DNA of 64,000 bases from NCBI GenBank assembly GCA_030386875.1, contig CM059562.1:73840201-73904200 (forward strand), written 5' to 3'. A program made the translations under genes and the position numbers. The notes beneath the pieces are model-generated. The model saw nothing but the letters and a program-made list of their open reading frames with translations. It was not told the DNA's origin and searched no databases. Below, piece by piece: positions 35,601 through 48,404 of this stretch (positions within the stretch are counted from its first letter, which is position 1; every line of letters begins with the position of its first letter). This DNA comes from Morinoia aosen. Taxonomy: Eukaryota; Arthropoda; Malacostraca; Amphipoda; Talitridae.

Positions 35601-38600
35601 CGTCTCAGTTATTCACGCAGAGCCCTTAAATCAGCAAGCCCTGCTTCAATCTACAACAAAACAATCATTCATCCTCAATCAAATGAAGATCGTCACAAAA
35701 TCAAAATACCATCGCAATACCACATCAAAACGGAAGATAATTCTCATTTCATAAAAAATACATCGCCACCTGTTCATCTTCATTGGGTTACTAATGATGG
35801 GACGCGCCGTCGCGCGGTTAAATTCGAAGGTTGAGAAAATGAAATCTGAGTTCTTGCGCCGCTCTACGGGTGCTACGCACCTCGCAGAGCAGCATAATTG
35901 CAGCTCTTATATTAGTCACACTCGAGGGGCACTGGATTCACCTTAGAAACACTTTCAAACTCTAAAAAATGCCATTTCTGTTTCATTTTTACCCATTTTC
36001 ACCGTAGGACCTACTTACCCCGTGCAGTTCACTAACGGCCTCAAAAATACCTGTCCGCATGGTACTAACATTTTCATTCGCAGCAATTCTCATATGCATC
36101 CTATTTTGCATTGATAATAACATTTTAATATCCGTACACTTTTATCGAACTTCTCCCCAAATTTTCCAAATCCGTGATCATTAGACAGATCGAAATGTCC
36201 AAAATTACTCCAAAAACGGTTCAAAACACGTTCCTAGGACGAAATAACGGCCAAAACATTTCACAAAACTCATTTCCCCATATATCAAGCAACTATGAAT
36301 AAAAATAATTTCCTCACCAACATTCACACCTTGCTTTCGATATTAGGCTTCATTTGAGACCAAAATCAATTCTCTAGGTAATTTAGAAGTACCCTTGATC
36401 GTCCATTTAAACGTGTATTGAATTTTCGCTAATAACTCATTCTCCCAATCATATCGATAGGTCCGTTCTCGAAATGTTAGCAGAAACAAAACTCATAAAG
36501 ATGTACATTGTACCAAATCGACGAACATCTACCTCCAATACACATGATGATATGTCTAATTAAAACTACACTTATTTGCCCACCGAATTCATATATGCAT
36601 CACCAACCGCGTCTCAACATAACGACGCAAGTTCCATGCCATTTTCGACACAACTAAGAGGCATCGGTTACTCGTTCAGTTTGATAATCAATTTTTCTAC
36701 CAGGCAACTTTCATAGTGTATCTTCAAAGAACTGAAAATATGCGCTGCTGGAGCAAAGCTTTGAAGGGTAACTGAACTAATAAATCATGTTGTGCAGTTT
36801 CTCAATATCGAAATCTTTACAGCAAACTATGAAGTAACAACAATGCTTGACATACAAGTGAGTTCTCATTAAAGTTTCATGCAAATTTCGCATCGAACTA
36901 AGTGGAATGAGCGATTTCTCGAATTTATAAATGAATTCATGTTCGCGATTTCAACCCATAAATGTTCAATTTACCTCCAGAAAAACATGAAATCGATCCT
37001 CCTATCAAATTTACTTGCTTGACTGGTTTACACCGCCCAAAAAACTTAGCATCATAATCTGGGTTCGTATGAGAGATTGTCAGGTCTTAATTTCTCAAAA
37101 TGAGGTCTTTCATGATTCATGAACATATCTTTTTCCCTGCGTTACCACAAATTCTCCTCAATACATCACTTTCATGTAGAGGCGTTTACAAAGTCTCTAT
37201 CATTCAATTCAACTCACTACCAACAACTTTCACGGTAGACCTCAAAATTACCGAACATGTACAGCACTAAAGCAAAGCTTCGAGGGCTAAATCAACTAAA
37301 AAATGCTGTTCTTACTTCACTCAATATTTAAGTATATAATGAAAAGATTCGAGTAACAACGAAGCTTGACATACATAAATGAGTTATACATTAATAGAAA
37401 CGAGTTATATCAACAAATAATAACTATTAAGTATCCATCTTGCTTGGTATCCAAGCCATAAGGGCCACGGCAGTCCGCGTCTGTGAGGAGTAATTGGACC
37501 ATCGAATACCCACAACACTTGAAAGTAATGACCTACGAAATGTATAATTTCTCTTTGTATTACGAAATTTGGCGAGTTCTCATCTTTTGAAATTTGCGTA
37601 TCATGTTCATTTTCATTAAACAATATTAAAAACTTCTTTCCAAGTTTCGTTTCATTGTAGAAAGGTGACACTTTTCACTTTTAAGAACTTATATCTTGTT
37701 TTTGTATCTCTTTTCATGAAAACCTGATGTAACAGGTCACTGTCCAAAATTACTGCAGTGTCACAGAAGCATGTGTTCTCCTAACTATGACATTTAATCA
37801 ACAAGTATACCATTTAAATAATTTTCTATCCATTAGAAAGACAATTTTTTTGAGGGTTTACAAATCCATTCAAAAAATCAGTTATAATTGAAGTCACTTT
37901 ACTTACTTAGTACGATGATGCGGACACTTTACCATTAGTTGTAACATCTTTGTAGTTGTAAAAACATTTACATTACAACTTGTACAAGCAGCAGAAGATT
38001 TGAGCCTCAAATTCTGAACCTCATTGAGATATTGCAATTGGAAATCGCCATGGATCGCAATTTTCTCGACTTAGGAAAAAATTTGTTGAGGAACCAAAAT
38101 TTTTTTTCTGTACCAAAACTTGTTGGAGGTAAAATAATTCTACCATAAGGTAAATCGCATATTTTCAACACATTTGTTCTCTATAAAATTTCCTGTGAAA
38201 GCAATATAAACCCTTGAAATTAATGAATTACGCGTCATGTAACAAAGTTTTAAGAATTTCAAGGCGAAAAAAGCCAGTTACAACGTTGACTTGCGAGTTA
38301 CAATAAATTTTTATCAACTTCAACACAGTCAAACTCTCAAAAATGCGCAAAACCCCCTCAAATGGGCAAAAATTGAAAAAACTTTGAACTTCAACAAATC
38401 CTTCAAATATATTTTTTCGCACTCAAAAACATAACACCAAGTTCATGATGATCCACATCGATATATAACCTTTAAACTCAATAAAGTTTCATTTCAGGCC
38501 ATAAATTTAGTCATTAAAAAAATTCAGATTCCGGAGACTTCAACTAGAGGTGGATCATTACCTACTTTTGCGTTAGATCGCCCCATTTTACCCGATTTCT

Positions 38601-39884
38601 TCCTCATGTTCGAGGTTTTTTCAAATATAAACAAAAAGTTGAAGGCCTAGAACTTTGAGACAGGTATCAATCGAAAGATCTCCTCAAGACGCATCTTTCA
38701 AGAGCTTTTCAACTCCCTCGAAGGTGAGGAAGTGGGCTTCAGGGGTGTAGGAAAGTCAAAAATGGCCTGGAAAAATGAAAATAATCTCACGTTCAAACGG
38801 AGCCGAAATTCGAACAGGCAAACAGTTATGGTATGTACGAAGAAAAAACAATCAAAAAGTGTTGAATAAAGTTTTTCGTGGGTCGCACCCATTTCCGTCA
38901 AAAGTGGTTGAGGGAATTTTTCGTGATTTTATAGGTTTCGTTTGAGATAATTTCTTGAGAAAACCATCGGTCATCATGATCTCTGAACTTGATAACTTTG
39001 AGAAAAAGAAAACAACTAGGACGTATCGAATTTTCAAGTCACCACTCGATCAAACAACGCCACAACTGGCGGCCAAAAATGACATTTGAAAAAACGCATT
39101 TTTTTACCTCAACTTTAAAGTTGCACAAATGGTAAACTTTCCAAGCAAACACTCTATAATTTTTGTTTTGAGTCCTACCAACCTTTTTGAACGAGTCCCC
39201 AACGTTTGAGAGCCCCAGGTATTGCCGTCGAAAATCAGGACAAAACTTAAACCTCACCTAAATTTTTGAAAATTTCGAGGAAAACTTTGACCCAAAGTGG
39301 TGTCGAAACTTGATCGTTTCGAGAGCCGTTGATTTTATGACGGTTAGAACTTTTGGAAACCTATGAGCTATCAAAGTTTGAATGCGCAAAAATGCGTGGT
39401 TCTCTCAAAATAAATTTCCAAATTTCGTCAAAAATACCCCAAAAATTTTTACTCAACTTTGAGGGCAAAAAGGGATACTTTTTACGAACGTATCGCAAAA
39501 TGGCAACTTTGGCGCATACTCCGTTTTTTCAGCTACCACATTCTGAAATTAGAGCCGCCTAAAGGCATTCTATGGGTGTTTGGCAGCAGTTTGAAAATGT
39601 GCCATTTCGGTCGATTTTCGACCTTTGAACCGCCATTGAAGGAAAAGTTGTCGCACGATCGAGATAAAAAACCCTAGGGGTAATATAAAGAAACAGTTTT
39701 ATCTGCCTGCCAAATTTTAAGGCGCTGCGACGACGCGTTTGAGTGGCTACCCTATAAATAGACGACATCAAAGTAAGGTACAGTCCTTCGGTGATCGCCA
39801 GCGCGGCCCCTAGGGTAAGTGGTGATCATTTTTCTTCTAATCTGTGCGCGTATGTGTCTTGGTTTTTTCACCGGATTTTCGCAG
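32646..39884. mobile_element. 7.2-kb insertion splitting bait exon 4
   Basis: Foreign to the cassette, since copy B is uninterrupted at this point. It opens with a CA-rich microsatellite (32668-32760) and has a degenerate CCTAA-rich stretch (33085-33165). The plus strand is A/C-rich over most of its length, whereas flanking introns are T-rich, as if inserted antisense. No transposase, reverse transcriptase or other family ORF was recognised and no clear terminal repeats found, so its class is unknown. Homology to copy B resumes at about 39908; the stretch 39885-39907 is also insert-derived and now coding. Confidence 0.75.
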
Positions 39885-40086
39885 TAAGGTTCGCCGCGCG
39901 CACAGAACCTCCTGCCTCCCCGATGAAACCGGAAATTCTCCAAGCTCGTCCATCTAACCCCTCTGAAGCTTCATTTGATCGCGTAATAACTGATGATGAG
40001 ACAGGAATTGGAGGAAACACGCAGTCTCGAGCCAAGCCGCGTGTGTACTTCCCGGAAACCTGGCTGTGGCAACTCCAATACGTCCC
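39885..40086 (+). CDS. Alternative bait exon 4 (cassette A), with a replacement acceptor
   Basis: The exon has 202 nt, phase 1 in, phase 2 out. Acceptor tttttcaccggattttcgcag, donor gtttgt. The first residues VRFAARTE come from the inserted DNA; from PPASPMKPEILQA onward it matches exon 7, ending KPRVYFPETWLWQLQYVP. A second in-phase acceptor (gcgcgcacag, start 39906) is weaker. The insertion thus removed the old acceptor and supplied a new one in the correct phase. Relative to exon 7 the bait carries about nine substitutions. Confidence 0.85.
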
Positions 40087-41134
40087 GTTTGTATTCCTGT
40101 GAACGTATACTCATTAATTGGTTCCTTCTTTTGCTCAATTTGATGATTGAATGTTTCGCGGTTTTAGTCATTCGCTGTGCCAGTTGTCGAAGTAGGTTTA
40201 TTGGTTCCTCAACGAGATGTATACAAATACTTTTGCTATTATAACTTCCTTTTTGCTTCTGTTCTTCATTAAGTTAATCATCTAAGTGTTCACCTCGTAG
40301 CGATTCGGGATTACCTGCGTGCTTGGAATTGATTTTTAAGCTTTCTAATTTTTCACCAATTAACTTTAAGGCTAGCTGCTTGTTTCTTTCATGACGCTAT
40401 TGTTTTTATTTTTCAGGAATGCTTTTGATCACGGCATTACTAACGATGTCGTTATTCTTAATTTAAATGTTACATAGCGTTTTCGTTTTCATTGATTAAT
40501 GCAGTATTCAAATTTAATCATTCAACAGGCTAGTGCAGATTTGTTCATCAGAGCGTGGATCATCTACTAATTGATACCATTACATCACGTCGCACTTGTG
40601 CAGTTTCACGCAAGCTTCTGCTAAATAAGAAATTTCGCTCAGCCGCCCAGAAATATTAAATATCTGTTGAATGAGTTGAAATTGGGGTTTCATGAGATAT
40701 AGCTACAAAATGCATCAGCCGCCAACAGTCGGTCCTTCTCATGTGAATTACCTTTATGCTTTCTCTCTCAACAAAACATGAACGCCCCATCGGCTGTAAT
40801 TCTATAACATCAAGGAAACCGAACTTACCGATATGATATCATTCCATTCTAAATTTTCAGAACCCTTTAGATCGTCATGTGTAACCGGAGCGTAGAGAAA
40901 ATGCGTTGTTTTACCGAAGACTTGAAAAAAATGAACGAAAAAGAACGATTGGGCTTCTTAGTTTTGGGGTCCCAGTAAGATCTATTTCGATCGAGTATCA
41001 AAAGCCTCCAAAACCTCGAAATGACTTCTGTGTTGGACGTCTATGTTTTGAACTCACGAGCGTCAAATCGAGTGAATACTGCTATGCAACTACTACCTTA
41101 AAATGCCCTTCATTCGTAAATTTATTTCTTGTAG
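40087..41134. other. Intron between bait exons 4 and 5, duplicated in copy B
   Basis: Homologous to 49247-50314 with roughly 85-90% identity by eye. No other features recognised. Confidence 0.7.
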
Positions 41135-41435
41135 AATTTAATACGAATACGGAAGTGTGTTCGGAAATAGGATTTCCAGTACAGTACATCAAGTTTTCAC
41201 ATCTGTGCGTTGAAGGCTGCCCTATGTGCGGAGTCATCGGAGGAGGATTTGCAGCGGGAATGCCAGCAGGAATGCCGGGAATGCCAGCCCCTACCGCAGT
41301 TCAACCAGAAGTAGTCTTCACTAACTTCGCGGCGGCAGGGCCGCCTACGGGTGGCGGTGCGGCAGCAGAAGACGCCGAGACACAACCGCGGACTTATTTC
41401 CCCGAGACTTGGCTGTGGGAGATCTACTCCGTTGC
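41135..41435 (+). CDS. Alternative bait exon 5 (cassette A)
   Basis: The exon has 301 nt, phase 1 in, phase 2 out, if the strong acceptor tttatttcttgtag is used. Weaker in-phase acceptors would start it at 41180 or 41216. Donor gtcagt. It has four cysteines (VCSEIGFPVQYIKFSHLCVE, then GCPMC), a Gly/Met repeat (AAGMPAGMPGMPAPT) and the anchor PRTYFPETWLWEIYSVA. Cysteines are unusual in a bait region. Paralogue of exon 8, in which this acceptor is mutated. The 3' half is certain; the start is not. Confidence 0.8.
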
Positions 41436-42180
41436 GTCAGTAGCCTGATTGTGTTGCACGTGTTCACGTGACGGGACTCGATGCGGCGTACAAATTCTGG
41501 CAGCACTAGTCTCTTCATTAACGCTTGTTAGCGATGTTCGCTGGATTGCTTGGTTACTTACGCCTCTTGAAATAACTGATGGTCTATCATGAGCACTTCA
41601 TTTTCATGTATCATGCTCTCGTTTCACTTTCTATAAAGCACTGGATAGAGTTTTTGCACAGATTATCATAGTCGTAATATCTGTTATGTGTTGTTACGTG
41701 GCAAATGCAGCTCGTGGTCACTGCTACAGGTTCGAGCGTTTTGTATCGCGCTCGCGTCCGTTGGTCTTGGGAACATGTCTTGTGGGGACTAGTTTTTTCA
41801 ATATATACTTTTTTCCTTTTCAGCCACTGTCATATTTCACTTGCTATGCTGCTAGCCTGTGGTAAGGTGCACAAATTCCAAGATGAACCACACGTTATTA
41901 TCCAAAATGATGCTTCATTGCTACCTACCGTGTGCTTAATTTGAAATATTTTCATGTGCAGAAGAGTCAATCTAAATTTCCAGTAAGGTATAATTGAACA
42001 AATTAGTCTGGAGCAATCTGCTTAACTATCATGACTAAGTAATTACCTCCATGAACTGTTAAAGTGAACGAAATTCAAAAAATTAACATAATTTATAAAA
42101 CTTGTCCTAACATAAATATTACTTTGGGATTTCAGTGAGCGATTTGTTATTTTCTTCAGCCTTGAGAGCTCTTCTGGAGA

Positions 42181-42895
42181 TCCCCTCAGGGGGATACAAG
42201 TATTGCATCTATGGGAATTAGTGCTCCCAGGGGGGCTATATAAGGGCCTGAGATAAAGGTTAGGTAGGCTTTCTTTTTGTTAAAATTGAATAGGTTTTTG
42301 TTTAGTTACGGACCATCTTTTTTCGGTTCACTGCTGTCCTGTTTTTCAGCACCTACTACTTTCTTCTTCAAATTTTTCTTGTTTCTTTATCTTTTTACAT
42401 TCAGGGGTATACAACTATTGTATCTATGGGAATTAGCGCTCCCAGGGGGACTATGTGAGGGCCCGAGCTGAGAGTTAGATAGGCCTTTTCTTTGTTGAAA
42501 TAAAATGTTTTTGTTATGTTAAGAACCACCTTTTTTCGGTTCACTGCTGTCCTGTTCTTCAGCTCCTACTACTTTCTTCTTGAACTTTGATCTTGTTTCA
42601 TAATCTTCTTTCACAACTTACTGTTTCTATGCCCTTTCTGCGTAGATTCCGCGTTTTCTAAACTCCATACTTAATGATGCCTTCCTCCTTCCTCTCTTTG
42701 GATCGCATTTGTTGCTGGGTAGGGAGGCTAAAACTAACGACTAATCTAATTTTTTCTTAGCTTTCTGTTTCTGTGCCTTTTCTGCATAGATTCCGCGTTT
42801 CTTTAACTCCATACTAAATGGTGCCTTTTTCCTTCCTCTCTTTGGATAGCCTTTGTTGCGGATACGGAGGCTTAAACTAGCTAATAATAATAATC
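42181..42895 (+). repeat. SINE-like repeat cluster (three partial copies)
   Basis: A 3'-truncated copy (42181-42410) runs into a fuller copy (42410-42745). A 3' fragment (42755-42895) follows, ending gaggcttaaactagctaata. Landmarks: tcagggggatacaagtat, gctcccaggggg, ttttttcggttcactgctgt. All have the gene's orientation. The first two are mirrored at 51341-51839 in copy B. Confidence 0.85.
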
Positions 42896-43196
42896 TTCTG
42901 GAGTTCATGTTCAACAGCAAAGCAGTGAAAGCTGAACAAAACTTTCTACTTGATTGCCCATAACGAAGTCGTAAAAGCATGATTTCTCTGAAGCTTTATT
43001 ATAGAAACCTCTTGAAATGACACTTCAAGCTCTTCTAAGGCTGTGTAGACCTTGGTATCTCGTGTTTGTCTTCGAACTGCATAGCAGTACTGCTGAAGGA
43101 AAATATATATATATACCTACCTTCTTCCATTTCACTGCGGATTTTTCCGAAGTCTTTTGGTGTGTGCTCAGTTTCTCAGTTAGGAAGGCCTCGTGT

Positions 43197-45005
43197 CCGC
43201 TTATTTGTCCTTTCTTGTCCTTTCTTGTTCTTTCTTGTTCTTTCTTGTTCTTTCTTGTTCTTTCTTGTTCTTTCTTGTTCTTTCTTGTTCTTTCTTGTTC
43301 TTTCTTGTTCTTTCTTGTTCTTTCTTGTTCTTTCTTGTTCTTTCTTGTTCTTTCTTGTTCTTTCTTGTTCTTTCTTGTTCTTTCTTGTTCTTTCTTGTTC
43401 TTTCTTGTTCTTTCTTGTTCTTTCTTGTTCTTTCTTGTTCTTTCTTGTTCTTTCTTGTTCTTTCTTGTTCTTTCTTGTTCTTTCTTGTTCTTTCTTGTTC
43501 TTTCTTGTTCTTTCTTGTTCTTTCTTGTTCTTTCTCGTTCTTTCTCGTTCTTTCTTGTTCTTTCTTGTTCTTTCTCGTTCTTTCTCGTTCTTTCTCGTTG
43601 TTTCTCGTTGTTTCTCGTTGTTTCTCGTTCTTCTTTCTCGTTCTTCTTTCTCGTTCTTCTTTCTCGTTCTTCTTTCTCGTTCTTCTTTCTCGTTCTTCTT
43701 TCTCGTTCTTCTTTCTCGTTCTTCTTTCTCGTTCTTCTTTCTCGTTCTTCTTTCTCGTTCTTCTTTCTCGTTCTTCTTTCTCGTTCTTCTTTCTCGTTCT
43801 TCTTTCTCGTTCTTCTTTCTCGTTCTTCTTTCTCGTTCTTCTTTCTCGTTCTTCTTTCTCGTTCTTCTTTCTCGTTCTTCTTTCTCGTTCTTCTTTCTCG
43901 TTCTTCTTTCTCGTTCTTCTTTCTCGTTCTTCTTTCTCGTTCTTCTTTCTCGTTCTTCTTTCTCGTTCTTCTTTCTCGTTCTTCTTTCTCGTTCTTCTTT
44001 CTCGTTCTTCTTTCTCGTTCTTCTTTCTCGTTCTTCTTTCTCGTTCTTCTTTCTCGTTCTTCTTTCTCGTTCTTCTTTCTCGTTCTTCTTTCTCGTTCTT
44101 CTTTCTCGTTCTTCTTTCTCGTTCTTCTTTCTCGTTCTTCTTTCTCGTTCTTCTTTCTCGTTCTTCTTTCTCGTTCTTCTTTCTCGTTCTTCTTTCTCGT
44201 TCTTCTTTCTCGTTCTTCTTTCTCGTTCTTCTTTCTCGTTCTTCTTTCTCGTTCTTCTTTCTCGTTCTTCTTTCTCGTTCTTCTTTCTCGTTCTTCTTTC
44301 TCGTTCTTCTTTCTCGTTCTTCTTTCTCGTTCTTCTTTCTCGTTCTTCTTTCTCGTTCTTCTTTCTCGTTCTTCTTTCTCGTTCTTCTTTCTCGTTCTTC
44401 TTTCTCGTTCTTCTTTCTCGTTCTTCTTTCTCGTTCTTTTTTCTCGTTCTTTTTTCTCGTTCTTTTTTCTCGTTCTTTTTTCTCGTTCTTTTTTCTCGTT
44501 CTTTTTTCTCGTTCTTTTTTCTCGTTCTTTTTTCTCGTTCTTTTTTCTCGTTCTTTTTTCTCGTTCTTTTTTCTCGTTCTTTTTTCTCGTTCTTTTTTCT
44601 CGTTCTTTTTTCTCGTTCTTTTTTCTCGTTCTTTTTTCTCGTTCTTTTTTCTCGTTCTTTTTTCTCGTTCTTTTTTCTCGTTCTTTTTTCTCGTTCTTTT
44701 TTCTCGTTCTTTTTTCTCGTTCTTTTTTCTCGTTCTTTTTTCTCGTTCTTTTTTCTCGTTCTTTTTTCTCGTTCTTTTTTCTCGTTCTTTTTTCTCGTTC
44801 TTTTTTCTCGTTCTTTTTTCTCGTTCTTTTTTCTCGTTCTTTTTTCTCGTTCTTTTTTCTCGTTCTTTTTTCTCGTTCTTTTTTCTTGTTCTTTTTTCTT
44901 GTTCTTTTTTCTTGTTCTTTTTTCTTGTTCTTTTTTCTTGTTCTTTTTTCTTGTTCTTTTTTCTTGTTCTTTTTTGTTGTTCTTTTTTGTTCTTTCTTGT
45001 TCTTT
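43197..45005 (+). repeat. 1.8-kb homopyrimidine array (10-bp then 13-bp units)
   Basis: About 430 bp of the 10-bp unit tttcttgttc (with some tttctcgttc) changes to a 13-bp unit tttctcgttcttc, then ttttttctcgttc, and ends with ttttttcttgttc. The plus strand is almost pure pyrimidine apart from one G per unit. It is open in most frames on both strands; the roughly 600-residue ORFs are artefacts. It lies between the two bait-exon cassettes. Confidence 0.97.
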
Positions 45006-45019
45006 CGTACAAATGCCGA

Positions 45020-45610
45020 TATGTCGGTCTCTTGAACGAGATTTATGATATATTTTCGTCCACGCTTTGACTTTATCTTGAATGGCATCCGTCATAAGCC
45101 GTGCCATTTGAAGGAGTGGAACTTTGTATCCATTGTTGTTACTCGAATTACAGAGTTTCAGAGATTTCATCCCAACTGTGGGCGTGCCTGATGTGAAATA
45201 TTCGGATTTTTCCCTATTTTGAGATCAATGTATTAAAATAAATAAAAATTCTTCTTTTATTGATAAAATGCTTTGTTGTACTTGGTTTATGAATCTAGTC
45301 CTACTAATGTTTATTTCGTGCCAGTAGCATTCACTTTGCGCGCACAAGTTGCTGTGAAGGGGTAACGTACTAGTGATGTTTTGACTTTTTAATTTTCTGC
45401 CTTAACCCTACCAGATTGCTGTACCGATTTTTTGGTAATTTCCAAGCATGGCCATTGCATCCAAATTTTGGTACCTAGCTTGGAACATAAAAAATGCCGT
45501 ACGAACTGGAAGTACCCAATCGTGATTGAAACCTCATTTTAGCCATTTCAAATGTCTGCCCTCTTGTGTTTGAATTGATTCGGAGGGTTTGACGTTTAAC
45601 AGTTGTGTTC
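45020..45610. other. Intron, nothing recognised
   Basis: AT-rich sequence between the pyrimidine array and a possible decayed bait exon. Confidence 0.5.
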
Positions 45611-45611
45611 A

Positions 45612-45770
45612 GGGTCTCACGCCTGGTAAGGTTACGAACCTGACAGCTCTAGCTGCGACCGCTTTTGGTTTTCTGCGCTGGCGATTCACCCCAAAATTTT
45701 GTCTGGTCCATAATTTTCGGCTTCAAACCCTAACTACGACAATTGGCTTGTGGCAGCCAAGCGTCCCCGG
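45612..45770 (+). pseudogene. Possible decayed bait exon
   Basis: An acceptor-like gttgtgttcag is followed by an open stretch whose end, aattggcttgtggcagccaa then gcgtcccc, resembles ttggctgtggcaactccaat / acgtcccg of exon 4. In one frame it reads TTTIGLWQPSV, a degraded version of the anchor. The start is in the wrong phase and the anchor is lost, so if related it is non-functional. Confidence 0.3.
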
Positions 45771-45917
45771 CGACGTCGTTCTTCAACACATTGCTTGCGA
45801 AACAGCCCATCAATTGGTCGTTTGAAAAATTTTAACAATATTTTAAAATTGATTGTATTTGACGGACTCAGTTGATCTTTTGTAATTAAAAAATTACTAA
45901 CAACTTTTGATTCGAAA

Positions 45918-46281
45918 TCCCCTCAGGGGGATACAACTATTGTATCTATGGGAATTAGCGCTCCCAGGGGAAAAATGTGAGGGCCCGAGCTGAGAGTTAG
46001 GTAGGCCTTCTTTTTGTTGAAATAAAATGTTTTTTGTTATGTTAAGGACCACCTTTTTTCGGTTCACTACTGTCCTGTTTTTCAGCACCTCTGACTTTCT
46101 TCTTCAACTTTTATCTTATTTCATGAACTTCTTTCCCATCGTACTGTTTATATGCCCGGTCTGCATAGATTCCTCATTTTCTTATCTCCATACTAAATGG
46201 TGCCTTCCTCCTTTCTCTCTTCGATACGCTCTATTTTTGCAGCGGTTAGGGAGGCTTAAACTAACTTATAATCTTATAATA
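45918..46281 (+). repeat. SINE-like repeat, nearly complete
   Basis: It runs from cccctcagggggatacaact through ttttttcggttcactactgt to ggttagggaggcttaaacta and 'acttataatc'. It ends exactly where homology of cassette B begins, so it marks the duplication breakpoint. Confidence 0.9.
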
Positions 46282-48404
46282 ATCTTCGCCTCATGCTTTT
46301 TTGGTCATGCATGTTCCCAAGTGTGGCGTAGAATTTTGAAATCACGGTAATCTTGTGTTTAATTTTTGTATAAGAACGTTACTTTTAGAGTTCCATTATG
46401 TTCCGTTGGGATCTTATGTCTAAATAAAAAAAATTCGAGTCGCTTGTTACACCTCATACACGTACAGCAGGTCGCATCCTTCTTAAACATCCTTCTTTAA
46501 AGTATAGCTATTTATAAAATACGAAGTGCGTAAATTGCATTGGAGTCGCTAAACTATTTGCTGAAATGACGTAGGATGCGTTGAAATGCCAGCGACGTCG
46601 TGAAACTGCTGTCTTTTTCACGAATTTATTAAACATGATTAGCTTATTCAAGTTAAACTTTAAAACCATTAGATGGCACGTTTTTTTCAATCTTTGTGGT
46701 TAACATTTATTTTATGCATGGTTTTTTTTACTCCTACTCAGTATAATCTTCGCTGATCATAGATTCAGTGTCAGCAAATGCATAACAGAAGACAAAAACA
46801 TTGTTTTTGATCACTTATTTCTTGAAGGTTCCAGCTTTTTTTCTTATGAGTAGATAGAGCGAGTGAAGTTCAAAATCATTCCGTAGAGGAGTTCTCCCTG
46901 TAACGTCTTCTATTCTTGCCCGTTTTCTTCAATCAGCAGATGAGCTGTCACCCCAAGTGAAGGTACAGTCTCAGTCAATCCTCTTTCCCCATCACTGCCC
47001 ATTTACTATTTTAGTTCGAACACTACTGGCTGATTTAAACTGAATAGGAGATGCCACGGCTGATCCCATTCTTGGAAATCACTTTCCATCAAGTTACAAT
47101 TAGCGTTGAAGCGCATGATTCGGAATCATTGACAATGTTAAAGCGAAGAAAATATCAAAAATAGTTCCTCCACTCAAAAAATTGAAAAAGGCTTCGCAGA
47201 CCAGCTCCATCATGAGTTGGTCAGCTTAGGTCGCGAACAATGCTAATTTCTCATGTTTAACGTGTAGAAATATAATGCTCTAATTAATGAATTTTCTGTT
47301 TTGACAAATGGATGTGTAGAATTCTGAATCATGTGAGACATCATTCAATTATACTATTAATCATACTGATAGAGCAAGCCACAATTTTTTTCTATGTATT
47401 TATGACCAATTTTTTACCTTATTTTGCTTTGTGAGTTTTTTGTAAATTTGCAACTTGAAAAATCAGTTGAGAATCGGAATGATTGATCTATGTTGTAAGT
47501 GCGGAAAAATGAATTACGATTAGCTTTTAATCGTAACGTTTTTAAGTTTTACTCTGAGAGTTTGTCTTCATTGTCACTCATCATGATACTCTAATGATCT
47601 TGGTTTTGATTTAGTCGTAGTTTATAATTTCATTGCATTAATAATTATTCCGTCAATAATTTATTGATGTCCAATTTTTTAACAATTTGTGGGAACGTTA
47701 AAATGGGAAAAGTGGCCTATATATATATATATCGTGAAGTGACCTCCCATTACCTTTTCCTCAATTTCTTCAAGTTTTTAATTTTTTTTTGTATTCACAG
47801 TACTGTAAACTCTCCTGCAAAGTGTTAAAAATTTAGTGGAAGGTACGCTGGAATAAATTGTCCTATCAACCTGCATTCCAGCTCATGCATAAGTTTTTTC
47901 CTGGAGACTTCTCGAGGAATACGAAGGATTCTCAACTTCTTTCTAAAGGCTTGTCAAATATAAGTCAGTTCCTAACTTGCTGATGGCATCAAAGCTGTAG
48001 ACGGGCTTTAGATTCTTGGATACAATTCTGATGGATGGGTTCTCCATAGTTTCCGTTGGGAATCATAAGTTGCTCAAAGTGTGTTTTAGGCTCAGAGTTA
48101 CAAGAGATGGAAATGAACTATATGCGAGAATTCGTGTTCTCATTTTTTCGTAAAGCAGGCTTTATATTATATTTCTGCTTTTGCAAAGCCATCCGTTCCA
48201 TTATTTCTGCAAATATGTGCTCAAACACTTTCGTGTTCGACGTTTACTTCCTTTTAATGTTTGTAGTGTGATTTAATATCACTCGATTCAAGAAATATTT
48301 TCTTCAGAAGGAATTCGTCGTAATTCATAAGTATAATCGGGACCATAATATCAGGATTTTTTATCTGAAAATACATCATTTAATGTGACCCGTTTTCTCT
48401 GTAG

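Larger units (their letters stand above)
29846..42735 (+). repeat. Duplicated cassette, copy A (bait exons 3, 4, 5)
   Basis: This segment is homologous in order to 46282-51839 plus 53505-53538. Copy A contains a 7.24-kb insertion (32646-39884) absent from copy B. Copy B contains a 1665-bp transposon absent from copy A. The left part diverges by roughly 10%. The part after exon 5 (41440-42700) is almost identical to 50605-51838. Confidence 0.9.

Noticed and set aside
43017-45170. ORFs of 600-690 codons on both strands
   Set aside because: They are translations of the homopyrimidine array, open in most frames because the repeat lacks stop codons; no real protein composition.
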